From assembly GCA_016875165.1 (NCBI GenBank), contig VGSF01000021.1:1-58842 (forward strand): 58,842 nucleotides of DNA. Reading direction: 5' to 3'. This DNA is from Deltaproteobacteria bacterium (GTDB lineage: Bacteria > Desulfobacterota > SM23-61). Both the position numbers and the translations under genes were made by a program. This document shows, one piece after another, positions 46,579 through 54,560 of this stretch. Within the stretch, counting starts at the first letter, position 1. Every line of letters starts with the position of its first letter. Under the pieces are notes generated by a model, which was not told the DNA's origin, made no database searches, and saw only the letters and a program-made list of their open reading frames with translations.

Positions 46579-47238
46579 ATGAAGTTTTTCAAACCTGGTC
46601 CAAAGTCTGGAGCAGAGAAAATAGCCTGGTCGGGCCGCATCGCGGCGGTTCAGCCCCGTATTCGTCTCCTGCGGTCATTTGATCAGCGACATCACATCTA
46701 TCAGGGATACGTCCTGCGCATCGAGGGAACGTGCGGCGACCAGACGGGGCAGTTTCTTATCGCCGTCGGCAAAGAAGCGAACGAAAAACATCGGTTCTGT
46801 GTTGGCATGCAATTGAGGGGCTTTTCCATCCCCGTATCCGACCCCCGGCTCGAAACAGCCGGGTTGTACAAAACGAGCGGCATCAAGGTCGATCGGGAAG
46901 CCCAGGGGAGGTTGACTTCGACGCCGCCGTTCCATGGTGTGCCGCCCGACCTGGAAACCTATCGCAGCCGGGGCCATCGACGCTTGGATGCCCGGACGTA
47001 CGACTCGACATGCTCGACCTGCATTTGGGGCTGCCGGATGCCGGTGGAAATGATCATCGACCAGTGGAACCCGTCCCAGAAGAGATACCGGTTCGAGACT
47101 TTCTGCTACGGGCCGAAAAGCTGCCCCCCATATCGAGCCGGGGCGAAGCGGCAAGTTCCGGGGCGGAAAGGTATGTCCTACACCGAAGAGGACTGGGTCG
47201 ACGAGGAAGCCACCTCGCACCGGGGACCGGACGATTGA
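46579..47238 (+). CDS. Cys-rich protein of unknown function, end of the defence operon
   Basis: 219 residues, 12 bases after the PLD-like gene, with gaggattcccATG. The first half is a compact beta-rich segment (RIAAVQPRIRLLRSFDQRHHIYQGYVLRIEG, then GQFLIAVG and RFCVGMQLRGFSIPV), possibly an OB-like fold. The second half holds STCSTCIWGCRMPVEM and FETFCYGPKSCPPY, five to six Cys that may bind zinc. No family is recognised. Being last in the run, it may be a nucleic-acid-binding accessory or just a hitchhiker. Confidence 0.7.
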   Translation: MKFFKPGPKSGAEKIAWSGRIAAVQPRIRLLRSFDQRHHIYQGYVLRIEGTCGDQTGQFLIAVGKEANEKHRFCVGMQLRGFSIPVSDPRLETAGLYKTSGIKVDREAQGRLTSTPPFHGVPPDLETYRSRGHRRLDARTYDSTCSTCIWGCRMPVEMIIDQWNPSQKRYRFETFCYGPKSCPPYRAGAKRQVPGRKGMSYTEEDWVDEEATSHRGPDD

Positions 47239-47508
47239 GTGCCCATGAACTTACGGCACACTTGCCACAAAAATTATAGCGGGGTGGGGTCGGGCCAAAC
47301 AAACAAATGGAAATGACAGGAGAAACGTGTAAACATTATAGCTGATCTGCTGCGTCTTTCGCCTGACCAGCGCCGTAAAGAGCCTGGGATTGGTCAATTC
47401 CACGAGATTCATATTGCAATATGAATCCGGCTAGGGCGAATAGGCCAAGATTAAAAGGAAGCTTTTTAAAAGTAAATCTGTCGGCGATGTTTCAAGGGAA
47501 ATAGAAAG
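47239..47508. other. Non-coding gap with relics
   Basis: An out-of-register coding remnant (LLRLSPDQRRKEPGIGQFHE near 47346-47411) ends in a stop. attcatattgcaatatgaat at 47407-47426 is a near-perfect palindrome. No complete gene is seen. Confidence 0.35.
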
Positions 47509-47649
47509 ATGTATGGCGAAGTGTCCGAAAAAATCGGACAGTTGAAAATGCTCGCTCCTGACGGAAAGATACGTCTGACCGATTGTACCAACACCGCGAC
47601 CCTGTGGCGGCCAGTTCACTCTTTTCTGTCGGAAAGAAGATCGACGTGA
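47509..47649 (+). pseudogene. Fragment of a BRO-N/DinD-like protein
   Basis: A 46-codon ATG frame encodes KIGQLKMLAPDGKIRLTDC followed by TNTATLWRPVHSFL. The QLKM-APDGK-RLTDC-NT-TL-R pattern is that of the middle of BRO-N (antirepressor/DinD-like) proteins, but both ends of the domain are missing. Its TGA overlaps the GTG start of the next gene. It is probably a relic, though translation of it could be coupled to the nucleotidyltransferase. Confidence 0.5.
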
Positions 47650-48173
47650 GCGTTGACCAGATCATTAGCCTTATCAATCGGATGGAAGCTGACGGGATCG
47701 TGGAACATTACGCTATCGGCGGGGCGGTGGGTGCGACGTTCTACCTTGAGCCGGTTGCCACGCTGGATGTGGATATCTTTGTAGCGGTCCCACAGAAGCC
47801 CGGTCAGGTGCTGCTTGACCTGCGCCCCATCCACGACTATCTCACAGCCCGTGGCGGGGTGGTCGAGGGCGAATATATCGTCCTTGCCGGATGGCCCGTT
47901 CAATTTCTGCCGCCAACGAGCCCGCTGGTGGAAGAGGCGCTGGCCGATGCCGTCACCGTGGATGTGGACGGCACTCCCGCGCGGGTCTTTGCGGCGGAAC
48001 ACCTCGCGGCAGTGGCCTTGCAAACCGGCCGTGCCAAGGACAAGGCCCGCCTGCTTCAGTTCGTCGAGGCTGGCGTGCTGAAGGCTGAGCATTTCCAAGC
48101 CATCCTGGCGCGGCACGGCCTTGTTGACCGGTGGCGGGAGTTCGAGCGTACCTTTCTTCGGACTATGCCATGA
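47646..48173 (+). CDS. Nucleotidyltransferase-fold protein
   Basis: About 175 residues from GTG at 47646; the frame is open upstream. IGGAVGATFYLEPVATLDVDIFV contains the GG...DxD pattern of minimal nucleotidyltransferases, as in AbiEii and MNT-type proteins. The rest is compact: PHDYL-like IHDYLTARGG, WPVQFLPPTSPLVEEAL, and AEHLAAVALQTGRAKDKARL, which is typical of this group. The next ORF overlaps by ATGA. Such pairs are often toxin-antitoxin or abortive-infection modules, and this is inferred here. It lies immediately after the defence operon. Confidence 0.75.
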   Translation: MSVDQIISLINRMEADGIVEHYAIGGAVGATFYLEPVATLDVDIFVAVPQKPGQVLLDLRPIHDYLTARGGVVEGEYIVLAGWPVQFLPPTSPLVEEALADAVTVDVDGTPARVFAAEHLAAVALQTGRAKDKARLLQFVEAGVLKAEHFQAILARHGLVDRWREFERTFLRTMP

Positions 48174-48373
48174 GCTTCGACCTGCAACGGATTATAGAAA
48201 GCAAGCGGGAGATGCGGCGGAGGCTGGCCGGCCGGCCCGTGGCGGAGAAACTGGCGATGCTGGACGCGCTGCGCGACCGGGCGCGAACGATTCTTAAAGC
48301 GGCCACGCGCCTGGAAACAGCGCTTCTGCGCGAGTCACAGCCGGAATATCGGGTCAACCCCCGAAAGGACTGA
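48170..48373 (+). CDS. Small partner of the nucleotidyltransferase, unknown
   Basis: 67 residues, translationally coupled (ATGA) to the nucleotidyltransferase gene. It is highly charged and mostly helical (FDLQRIIESKREMRRRLAGR, then VAEKLAMLDALRDRART). There is no membrane segment and no HTH that I can recognise. Size, charge and coupling fit an antitoxin or regulator, but no family can be named. Confidence 0.65.
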   Translation: MSFDLQRIIESKREMRRRLAGRPVAEKLAMLDALRDRARTILKAATRLETALLRESQPEYRVNPRKD

Positions 48374-48375
48374 CC

Positions 48376-48530
48376 ATGCCGCGCAAGAAAGCCCCCGAGC
48401 TGCCCTTTCAGCAGCACATCACATCACGGATTTCCTCATCCTCGAGCACCTATCAAAAGAAGCCTTAGAAGGGCATTTTGCGACCGGAAATGGCCGGTCT
48501 AAGATCTACGGAAATCGGTGAGGACTCAAT
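48376..48530 (+). pseudogene. 5' fragment of a helicase/restriction-type gene, frameshifted
   Basis: ATG at 48376 encodes MPRKKAPELPFQQHI. After a shift of frame around 48419 the sequence reads ITDFLILEHLSKEALEGHF, the way several restriction/helicase-type proteins begin. The rest of any such gene is missing. This is a relic or a coincidence of short length. Confidence 0.35.
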
Positions 48531-48532
48531 AG

Positions 48533-48676
48533 ATGGTTTTATCCTGTGAGGAATATCGTGACCAGCAGCAATTGCTTGCTCTCAAGAAACGTCTATCTGA
48601 GAATAAGCTGGACCCGGAGGAACGAGAGGAGATTGAAAGGCTGATTCAGGATATGGAAATAAAGTTAAAAATGTGA
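48533..48676 (+). CDS. Small charged protein, unknown
   Basis: 47 residues, rich in Glu, Lys, Gln and Leu (EYRDQQQLLALKKRLSENKL, then DPEEREEIERLI), suggesting a helical hairpin or short coiled coil. It ends 21 bp before the glycosyltransferase gene. No strong ribosome site is seen and no family is recognised. Confidence 0.4.
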   Translation: MVLSCEEYRDQQQLLALKKRLSENKLDPEEREEIERLIQDMEIKLKM

Positions 48677-48697
48677 AGTGCGGGAAGTAGCATACGT

Positions 48698-50278
48698 ATG
48701 ACCGTAAAAACCGACCAAAGCTATCTTATCCTGGCCTGGGCCTGGGTATTGGGGTTTACCCTTTTCCGCCTGATCTACGCCAATTTTTTTCTGCTGGCGC
48801 CTGATGAGGCCAATTACTGGCAATGGAGTCGTTATTTAGCCTGGGGCTATCATGACCAGTCCCCCATGATTGCCTGGGCCATCCGGCTCAGCACTTATTT
48901 TTTGGGACATACCGAGCTGGGGGTGCGCCTGCCCTCCATCATCGCCATGGCCGTGGCCGCCCTTTATTTGGTAAGCATGGCCGCCCGTTGGGTGGATTGC
49001 CGCGCGGCTTTTAATACGGCCCTGATCACCCAGGCGATACTCGAGTTTAATGTGGGCGGATTAATGGCCACCCCTGACGGGTTGCAGGCGGCAGCCTGGG
49101 CCGGCGCCGCCTATCATGTGGCCCGGGCCTATGAAGGCCAGGACTGGGCTCAATGGCTGGCCAGCGGCATCTGGTTTGGTGTGGGCATGCTCAGCAAATA
49201 CACCATGGTCATTTTTCTGCCGGCGGCTTTGGGATATGGATTGTTCTCGCCGTTGCACCGTCGCCGGCTCGCCAGCCTCCGGCCCTACGTGGGTGTTTTG
49301 ATCGGCTCGCTGATGTTTATGCCCGTTGTTATCTGGAACGCCGCCAACAACTGGAACTCCCTGCGCCATGTTGCCCATATCGGCGGCATCAACGAAGCCC
49401 TGGCGATACATTGGGAATTTTTTGGAGACTACTTAGCTTCCCAGGCCGGACTATTATCGCCGATAGTGTTCGTCCTTGGGTTGATGGCCTGGCTGGCGGT
49501 GATCAGGAAAGGTTATCCGGCGGGAAATTGGATTTATCCTTATCTGGTTTATACCTCCTTGCCCATTTTTGCCGGTTTTGCTCTATTGAGCTTGCATACC
49601 CGGGTATACGGCAACTGGCCGGGCGCAGGATATTTAACCGCCGCCGTTTTGACGGCGGCCTTGTATGGGCCCAGGCCAACGCGGGTTTTTACGGAAAAAA
49701 AGCCCATCTTGGGGCGCCGTCTGTGGCCCTGGGCCGTGGGCAGTTCCTATGTTATCACGGCCCTGGTATTGATCCAAACGGTATGGCCGGTGCTGCCTAT
49801 ACCGGCGCATATGGATCGCCCGGCAACCGAACTTGGCGGTTGGCGGGAATTGGGGTTAAAAACCTATGACCTGGTCCAAACCATGCCGAATCCGTCACGA
49901 ACCTTTATCTTTGGTTTAAACTACCAGACGGCCAGTGAACTTGCTTTTTACACACCCACGAATCCCCAAACGGTTTCCATCAATCGCTGGTCCCGCCCCA
50001 ATGTTTACGATTATTGGTGGAAGGATGATGATCTAATGGGTTGGGACGCCGTTGGCGTGACCTATGACAGCGTAAGTCATTGGCAGCAGCTAAATCAGGT
50101 TTTTGAACATGTGGATCCCCCGGTAAAGCTGGATATTTTCCGGCCTTCCGTATGGTCGTCGGACGCCAGGGATCAGAAGAAGCCGGTTAAAACCTTTTTC
50201 CTTTACCGCGCTTACGGTTTTAAAGGGGGGATGCGCTGGAGACCGCCGGATTCCGGTGATATACGGGCGGGGTCTTGA
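48698..50278 (+). CDS. GT39/ArnT-like membrane glycosyltransferase
   Basis: 526 residues with about 10-12 hydrophobic segments. The first periplasmic loop contains FFLLAPDEANYWQWSRYLAW, followed by GYHDQSPMIAW, the pattern of PMT/ArnT family transferases, where Asp-Glu is catalytic. These move a sugar from a polyprenyl-phosphate carrier to lipid A, protein or another acceptor on the periplasmic face. A soluble C-terminal domain (residues about 390-526) follows the membrane region. The acceptor is unknown. It converges with a radical-SAM gene. Confidence 0.85.
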   Translation: MTVKTDQSYLILAWAWVLGFTLFRLIYANFFLLAPDEANYWQWSRYLAWGYHDQSPMIAWAIRLSTYFLGHTELGVRLPSIIAMAVAALYLVSMAARWVDCRAAFNTALITQAILEFNVGGLMATPDGLQAAAWAGAAYHVARAYEGQDWAQWLASGIWFGVGMLSKYTMVIFLPAALGYGLFSPLHRRRLASLRPYVGVLIGSLMFMPVVIWNAANNWNSLRHVAHIGGINEALAIHWEFFGDYLASQAGLLSPIVFVLGLMAWLAVIRKGYPAGNWIYPYLVYTSLPIFAGFALLSLHTRVYGNWPGAGYLTAAVLTAALYGPRPTRVFTEKKPILGRRLWPWAVGSSYVITALVLIQTVWPVLPIPAHMDRPATELGGWRELGLKTYDLVQTMPNPSRTFIFGLNYQTASELAFYTPTNPQTVSINRWSRPNVYDYWWKDDDLMGWDAVGVTYDSVSHWQQLNQVFEHVDPPVKLDIFRPSVWSSDARDQKKPVKTFFLYRAYGFKGGMRWRPPDSGDIRAGS

Positions 50279-50296
50279 TGGTGCTCCCCACCTCGA

Positions 50297-51676
50297 TCAG
50301 GACTCTTTCATAACAAACAAGAAACTTTTCAGGTGCATTTTGAGTTCAACGCCGGATTTCATCCGCAGCAACTTCCGAAGGATATAACGCGGCCGAAGAT
50401 AAAAACGCCGTACGGCCTGCCGCCGCCAATGAATGATCTCCTGCCCGGTGAGAACCCCGTTGCCGGCATTCGTGTTACTTTCAATCCCGGATTGATCATA
50501 CCTGTGATTCAGGGATGAGTCGAACCCCATCGCTTCTGTTTTCGGGACATACGTATTGAAAGCCGCATAGTCAGGATCAAGCTCTAAAGCAAACCGAATC
50601 GTGTTTTGGATGCTCGCCTGGTCCTCATTGGGGAATCCCAGGATAAACGTGCCGACCGAGCGAATGCCCATTTGCCGCGTAGCTCGAATGGCCCGTCGAG
50701 TCTCCTCGATGGATGTTTGCTTTTGATACCGGTTGAGTTCATCCTGACTGGCTGTTTCCACCCCAAAGATAATGGTGTGACATCCGGCATCTTTAAGCAG
50801 GTTCAGGAAATCGGGTTTCGCCTGGGTGACCCGCAGAAAACAAGTCCAGGAAAGGTCCATCTTGTTGTCAATCATGAAGCGGCAGAGAGCTTCCCCGCGT
50901 TGGCGGTCGATGCCAAAGGTCTGATCTTTAAAGAAAACCTCCCGAACTCCGAGCGAGCGGATGAGTTCTAATTCTTGACAAACTCCCGCCAAATCCCCTG
51001 TCCGGTAGCCAATTTCAGAATAAACGCAAAACCGGCAGCGAAACGGGCAGCCGAAATCCGTTAAAACGGTAACGAAAGGAAGTCTCTTGGCGAAGGGAAA
51101 GGAATAGGCATGTTTCAGAAATAATTCATGTCGCGGAAGCAATGACCGGAATGTCTTCGGAGCCTGGTTTTTTGCTAATTTTTTTTCGACCATCTTTCCT
51201 TGATGGCGCACGAGCATATTGGACACCGCCTGAACATTGCCGCTCAAATATTCCAGGATATCCGTATTGCGAAAATCATAAAGGACAGCATCGATCCAGT
51301 CGTGCTTTAAGAAAACGTCCCGATCCAAAAAAAGATCGCCCATACCGATCAAACGGCTTCCCGGCAAATGCTGTTTGACCGCTGCCAGAAATGGAAAGTC
51401 CTCGATCCAGGAAACCCATCCGCTTAAAAAGACGATTACATCCGGGTGAAAGTCAAGGATGCGTTTTAAGCAGGCGGAAGAATCAAGTTTATCCACAATA
51501 GCATCAATGACAAGGTATTCCGCGTGCCGTTCCAGAATGCCCGTTAAATAAACAAAATCAACAGGCTGTTCTACATAGTTGGCCTTGTTGACTTTGCTAC
51601 AGTAGTAGTCGCGGCCATAATTACGGCGTCCGGGAGGATTGAGTAGAAGAACTTTTGGCGAAGTTGGTTTTATCAT
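50297..51676 (-). CDS. B12-binding-domain radical SAM protein
   Basis: 459 residues. Residues about 1-150 form a Rossmann-like cobalamin-binding domain (VLLLNPPGRRNYGRDYY; DVIVFLSGWVSW). The DxHxxG Cys/His loop is not evident, as in many members of this class. The radical SAM motif GCPFRCRFCVYS (CxxxCxxC) is near residue 215, followed by VREVFFKDQTFG and IIFGVETASQDELNRY, conserved in the B12-rSAM group. The reaction is unknown. Such enzymes often methylate or rearrange lipids, bacteriochlorophyll or cofactors. It converges with the GT39 gene. Confidence 0.88.
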   Translation of the reverse strand: MIKPTSPKVLLLNPPGRRNYGRDYYCSKVNKANYVEQPVDFVYLTGILERHAEYLVIDAIVDKLDSSACLKRILDFHPDVIVFLSGWVSWIEDFPFLAAVKQHLPGSRLIGMGDLFLDRDVFLKHDWIDAVLYDFRNTDILEYLSGNVQAVSNMLVRHQGKMVEKKLAKNQAPKTFRSLLPRHELFLKHAYSFPFAKRLPFVTVLTDFGCPFRCRFCVYSEIGYRTGDLAGVCQELELIRSLGVREVFFKDQTFGIDRQRGEALCRFMIDNKMDLSWTCFLRVTQAKPDFLNLLKDAGCHTIIFGVETASQDELNRYQKQTSIEETRRAIRATRQMGIRSVGTFILGFPNEDQASIQNTIRFALELDPDYAAFNTYVPKTEAMGFDSSLNHRYDQSGIESNTNAGNGVLTGQEIIHWRRQAVRRFYLRPRYILRKLLRMKSGVELKMHLKSFLFVMKES

Positions 51677-52359
51677 GCTTGTATCCTGTTATGGCGATAT
51701 TTTCCGTATTGCTTAATATAATCTTTGTAAACCAACTGTCTATATCTGGCTTTCTCTATTATTTAACAGAGTATTCCGATTTTAATAAATTTGTCTATCA
51801 AATTATTCACGATGGAACGGTCACCGGTGTCCATCCCAATCACCAGGACGTCCGCGGGTTTGCCGCGCTGATCACCAATAGAACCAACCCACCGGTAACA
51901 GTGAGAACAGAGCTGTTCGATGTGGATGGCAAGCCAATTGTTGTAGTCCAGGTGCCGAAAACCAGATCCATAGTTTTCACCTCAGAGGGCTTGCTCTTGC
52001 GCCACGAGGAGCAGACCGGAACCGCCATGCCGATCGACAGCCTGATCATCCTTTCCCGCCTGGGCCATGAGCGACGCCTAACAACCGCGGACCTGACCGC
52101 GGACATCCAGAGGTCCGAACAAGCAACCCGCACCGCAGGTAAAAGGGGTCAGCCCATGAAACAGGAAAATCCCTTATTTCACGGACTGATCCCTTCTCGC
52201 CGCGTCCTCGATCGGTCCTTGCTGGGGCGAGAACGATCAAAGATTGCATGGATTTTGAGTCGAGAGTATGGGATTGCTATGGCGGAGATAGTAAGGGGTT
52301 TAGGGGCCTGCACCTCGGCAATCGCCAAGGCTATTCGAAAGATGGAGGGGGAAGATTAA
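51655..52359 (+). pseudogene. Hybrid relic: AlbA_2-like segment joined to a RAYT-like C-terminus
   Basis: One open frame of 234 codons, apparently joining two gene remains. Residues about 50-150 (RTELFDVDGKPIVVVQVPKT, then SEGLLLRHEEQTGTAMPID) resemble the Schlafen/AlbA_2 ATP-binding domain but lack its N-terminal part. Residues about 175-234 (GRERSKIAWILSREYGIAMA, then EIVRGLGACTSAIAKAI) resemble the C-terminal HTH of REP-associated tyrosine transposases (RAYT). The catalytic HUH and Tyr part is absent. The frame begins inside the opposite-strand radical SAM start, so it probably has no promoter of its own. Confidence 0.55.
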
Positions 52360-52920
52360 AGGTGTTAACTTTCCACTACGTCCCCCAAGCCACGCGGGTT
52401 AGCAAGCTTGAGAAAATCTCATAGAAAAGTGAGGTGTTACCCTTCATAAGATTCCCACCTCTCCCTGAATTCTGCTTTGCGTGAGTCTTGCAGATGTCTC
52501 TGCAAAAAGCCGCACGCGGCCCACCTTATCTCCTGTTTCCTCTTATCAAAGACTTCAGCCCCTTCCCGATTGCTAACGATCTGGCTCCGAGCGCCGATAT
52601 CAATGGCCGATGAATTTCAGTCTCCAAGGTCTATCCCCAGCTTCCCTGGACAGTTCTCGCAATCTCAGCCGGATCCCTCTTCTGTTCGGCAATTTGCCGC
52701 AAAAGATTCGAGGATTTCATGGTATCCGGCAAACCTGATTTACCTAAAATGCCGGCCATCGTCTTTTCCGCGAGGTCGTAGGGGTTTCCGCTGTCAGCGG
52801 TCTTGCTTATGATGCTATTCATTTCGTATGCCGGAAGTGGAGACGACCCGCGTTTTGAGATCGCGAATAATGCCGGGGCAACTGACCGGATGATCTGCTG
52901 AGTCCTTCCGCCTCTTTGCC

Positions 52921-53118
52921 CTAATAAAGGGCGGGGATAAAATGGGAAGGAGCTTCGGCCTGGGTTCCGATATGCGACATGGTGTCGAGGTCATGCATGA
53001 ACTCGCCGGCAAATATTTTAAAGCGGCGAATTTCCAGCCTCCGTGCCTCCTTTCCCGGTTCCAACACCTTATTCAGCTCCACGATCCGGCCCTTGCTGAG
53101 TATTTCGACAATACCCAT
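52921..53118 (-). pseudogene. Cyclase-family (kynurenine formamidase-like) fragment
   Basis: Encodes LSKGRIVELNKVLEPGKEAR, then RFKIFAGEFMHDLDTMSHIGTQAEAPSHF, with the HxGTxxDAPxHF-like signature of this metal-dependent hydrolase family. It stops after about 65 residues where more than 200 are usual. A neighbouring frame (52815-53012) continues with KDSADHPVS, suggesting a frameshift plus loss of the rest. Confidence 0.5.
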
Positions 53119-53125
53119 TTCCTAG

Positions 53126-53210
53126 AAGAAATCAGCGCCTCATGATTCCAAGCGGACTGGACTGGCCCCCCGGCCATGGGCGTCCTTGGCCTTTACGCCG
53201 AACCTTTCCT
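53126..53210 (+). repeat. Right-half remnant of a family A repeat (A8)
   Basis: agaaatcagcgcctcatgat, tccaagcgg, ctggccccccggcc and ccttggcctttac follow the right half of the family in order, but the terminal AAAGTGTTAC is absent. Confidence 0.6.
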
Positions 53211-53338
53211 CATCCGACCTTGGCCACCCACCAGTGACTGAAGGGTTACTTTCCTGATTATTTTGCAGTTGTGTGATCAGGCCTTTGGATATATAGTTCT
53301 AAAAATAGCTATACCAAGTCACAAGAGGAGGATACCGA

Positions 53339-54394
53339 ATGCATATACTTAAGGGTGAGCAACTGGAGAAAATTGCCTTTCATCTCTTTTTGGCCGCCGG
53401 GGCCCCGGAGGAGCACAGCCTGATAGTGGCGCAGCACCTGGCCGATAACAACTTGACAGGGCACGACTCACATGGCTTCATTCGAGTCCTGCAGTACATC
53501 CGTCAGATCAAAGAGGGGCTGATCATCCCCGCGGCCAAGCCTGTGATCGTCAGCGAGTCTCCCGGCGCGGCCCAAGTTGATGGCCATTATGGTTTTGGCC
53601 AGGTGGCTGCTAAGTTTTCCACCGAGGTGGCCATTGACAAGGCCAAGAAGCAGGGCGTAAGCTGTGTCACCGTGCGGCATTTAGGCCATCTGGGCCGGCT
53701 GGGGGCCTACGCGGAGATGGCCACAAGGGCGGGCTGCGCGGCGATCTTGTTCTGTTCCACCGGTGGGTATGTGCCTTACCAGGTGCCCTTCGGCGGTTCC
53801 CAAAGGAAGTTAGGCACCAATCCTATGGCGATGGGTTTCCCCAGCGAGGAAGAGGGGCCGATTGTTTCGGACTTCGCCACGTCCGTAGCGGCCGAGGGCA
53901 AGATAAGGGTGTACCGTGCCCGCGGCCATAAGCTCCCCGAGGGCTGGATACTTAGCAAAGAGGGCCGCCCCAGCAACGACCCCAATGACCTTTACGCTGG
54001 CGGCTCTCTGTTGCCTGTTGGCGGATCGGTCGGGCACAAGGGCTTCTGCCTGGCCTTCATGACCGACCTATTCGGCGCCATTATGTCCCGCGACGGTTTC
54101 CCGGGAAGCCCCGGCAAACAGTTCAGCAACGGCTCGCTCATCGTGGCTATAGACATCGAGCGGTTTGCGCCCCTGGCCGCGGCCAAATCTGAGGTGTCCA
54201 AGATGGTGGATTACGTGAAAGATACCCCTCCGGCGGAGGGCTTCGAGTACGTGATGTACCCAGGAGAGAAGGAGGCCAAGAACCGGAAGGAGCGCGGCAA
54301 GAATGGTGTTGAGATAGAGGACGAGACGTGGAACCAGGTGATGGCCTTGGTGCAGGAGTACGGTGTGGCTGACAAGCTGGGCAAGCTTCCATGA
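53339..54394 (+). CDS. Ldh-family NAD(P)-dependent oxidoreductase
   Basis: 351 residues, ATG preceded by agaggagg. It belongs to the malate/L-sulfolactate/ureidoglycolate dehydrogenase family (Ldh_2), with its own fold, distinct from classical lactate dehydrogenase. Family marks are ADNNLTGHDSHGFIRVLQYI, with the catalytic His in DSHG, then GHYGFGQVAAKF, TVRHLGHLGRLGAYAE, KLGTNPMAMGFPS and GGSVGHKGFCLAFMTDL. It oxidises a 2-hydroxy acid or reduces a 2-keto acid. Next to an enolase-superfamily enzyme it probably works in sugar-acid or related catabolism, an inference from context. Confidence 0.9.
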   Translation: MHILKGEQLEKIAFHLFLAAGAPEEHSLIVAQHLADNNLTGHDSHGFIRVLQYIRQIKEGLIIPAAKPVIVSESPGAAQVDGHYGFGQVAAKFSTEVAIDKAKKQGVSCVTVRHLGHLGRLGAYAEMATRAGCAAILFCSTGGYVPYQVPFGGSQRKLGTNPMAMGFPSEEEGPIVSDFATSVAAEGKIRVYRARGHKLPEGWILSKEGRPSNDPNDLYAGGSLLPVGGSVGHKGFCLAFMTDLFGAIMSRDGFPGSPGKQFSNGSLIVAIDIERFAPLAAAKSEVSKMVDYVKDTPPAEGFEYVMYPGEKEAKNRKERGKNGVEIEDETWNQVMALVQEYGVADKLGKLP

Positions 54395-54560
54395 AAACTG
54401 CCCGGAGGATGCTGGCCAAGAATCCGATAGGGACCCGATAACACTTTGCAGGTCAACTCAGGATGCCCCATAAGCTATCCATCATTAAGAAAATAGCAAG
54501 GGTAAAGACCCCATAGCAGCTCATTAGCTGGAGAATTTTTCGCCCAGGGAGGAAACAAAG

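Larger units (their letters stand above)
52360..53338. other. Gene-poor stretch with relics
   Basis: No intact gene is recognised. Minus-strand pieces 52631-52822 (LAEKTMAGILGKSGLPDTMK) and 52815-53012 look coding in composition but match nothing I know, and the frames are broken. A cyclase relic and the right half of a family A repeat lie at the end. It resembles decayed coding DNA. Confidence 0.45.

Noticed and set aside
51495..51503. DnaA box TTATCCACA inside the radical SAM gene
   Set aside because: It is single, within coding sequence and without clustering, so chance is likely.
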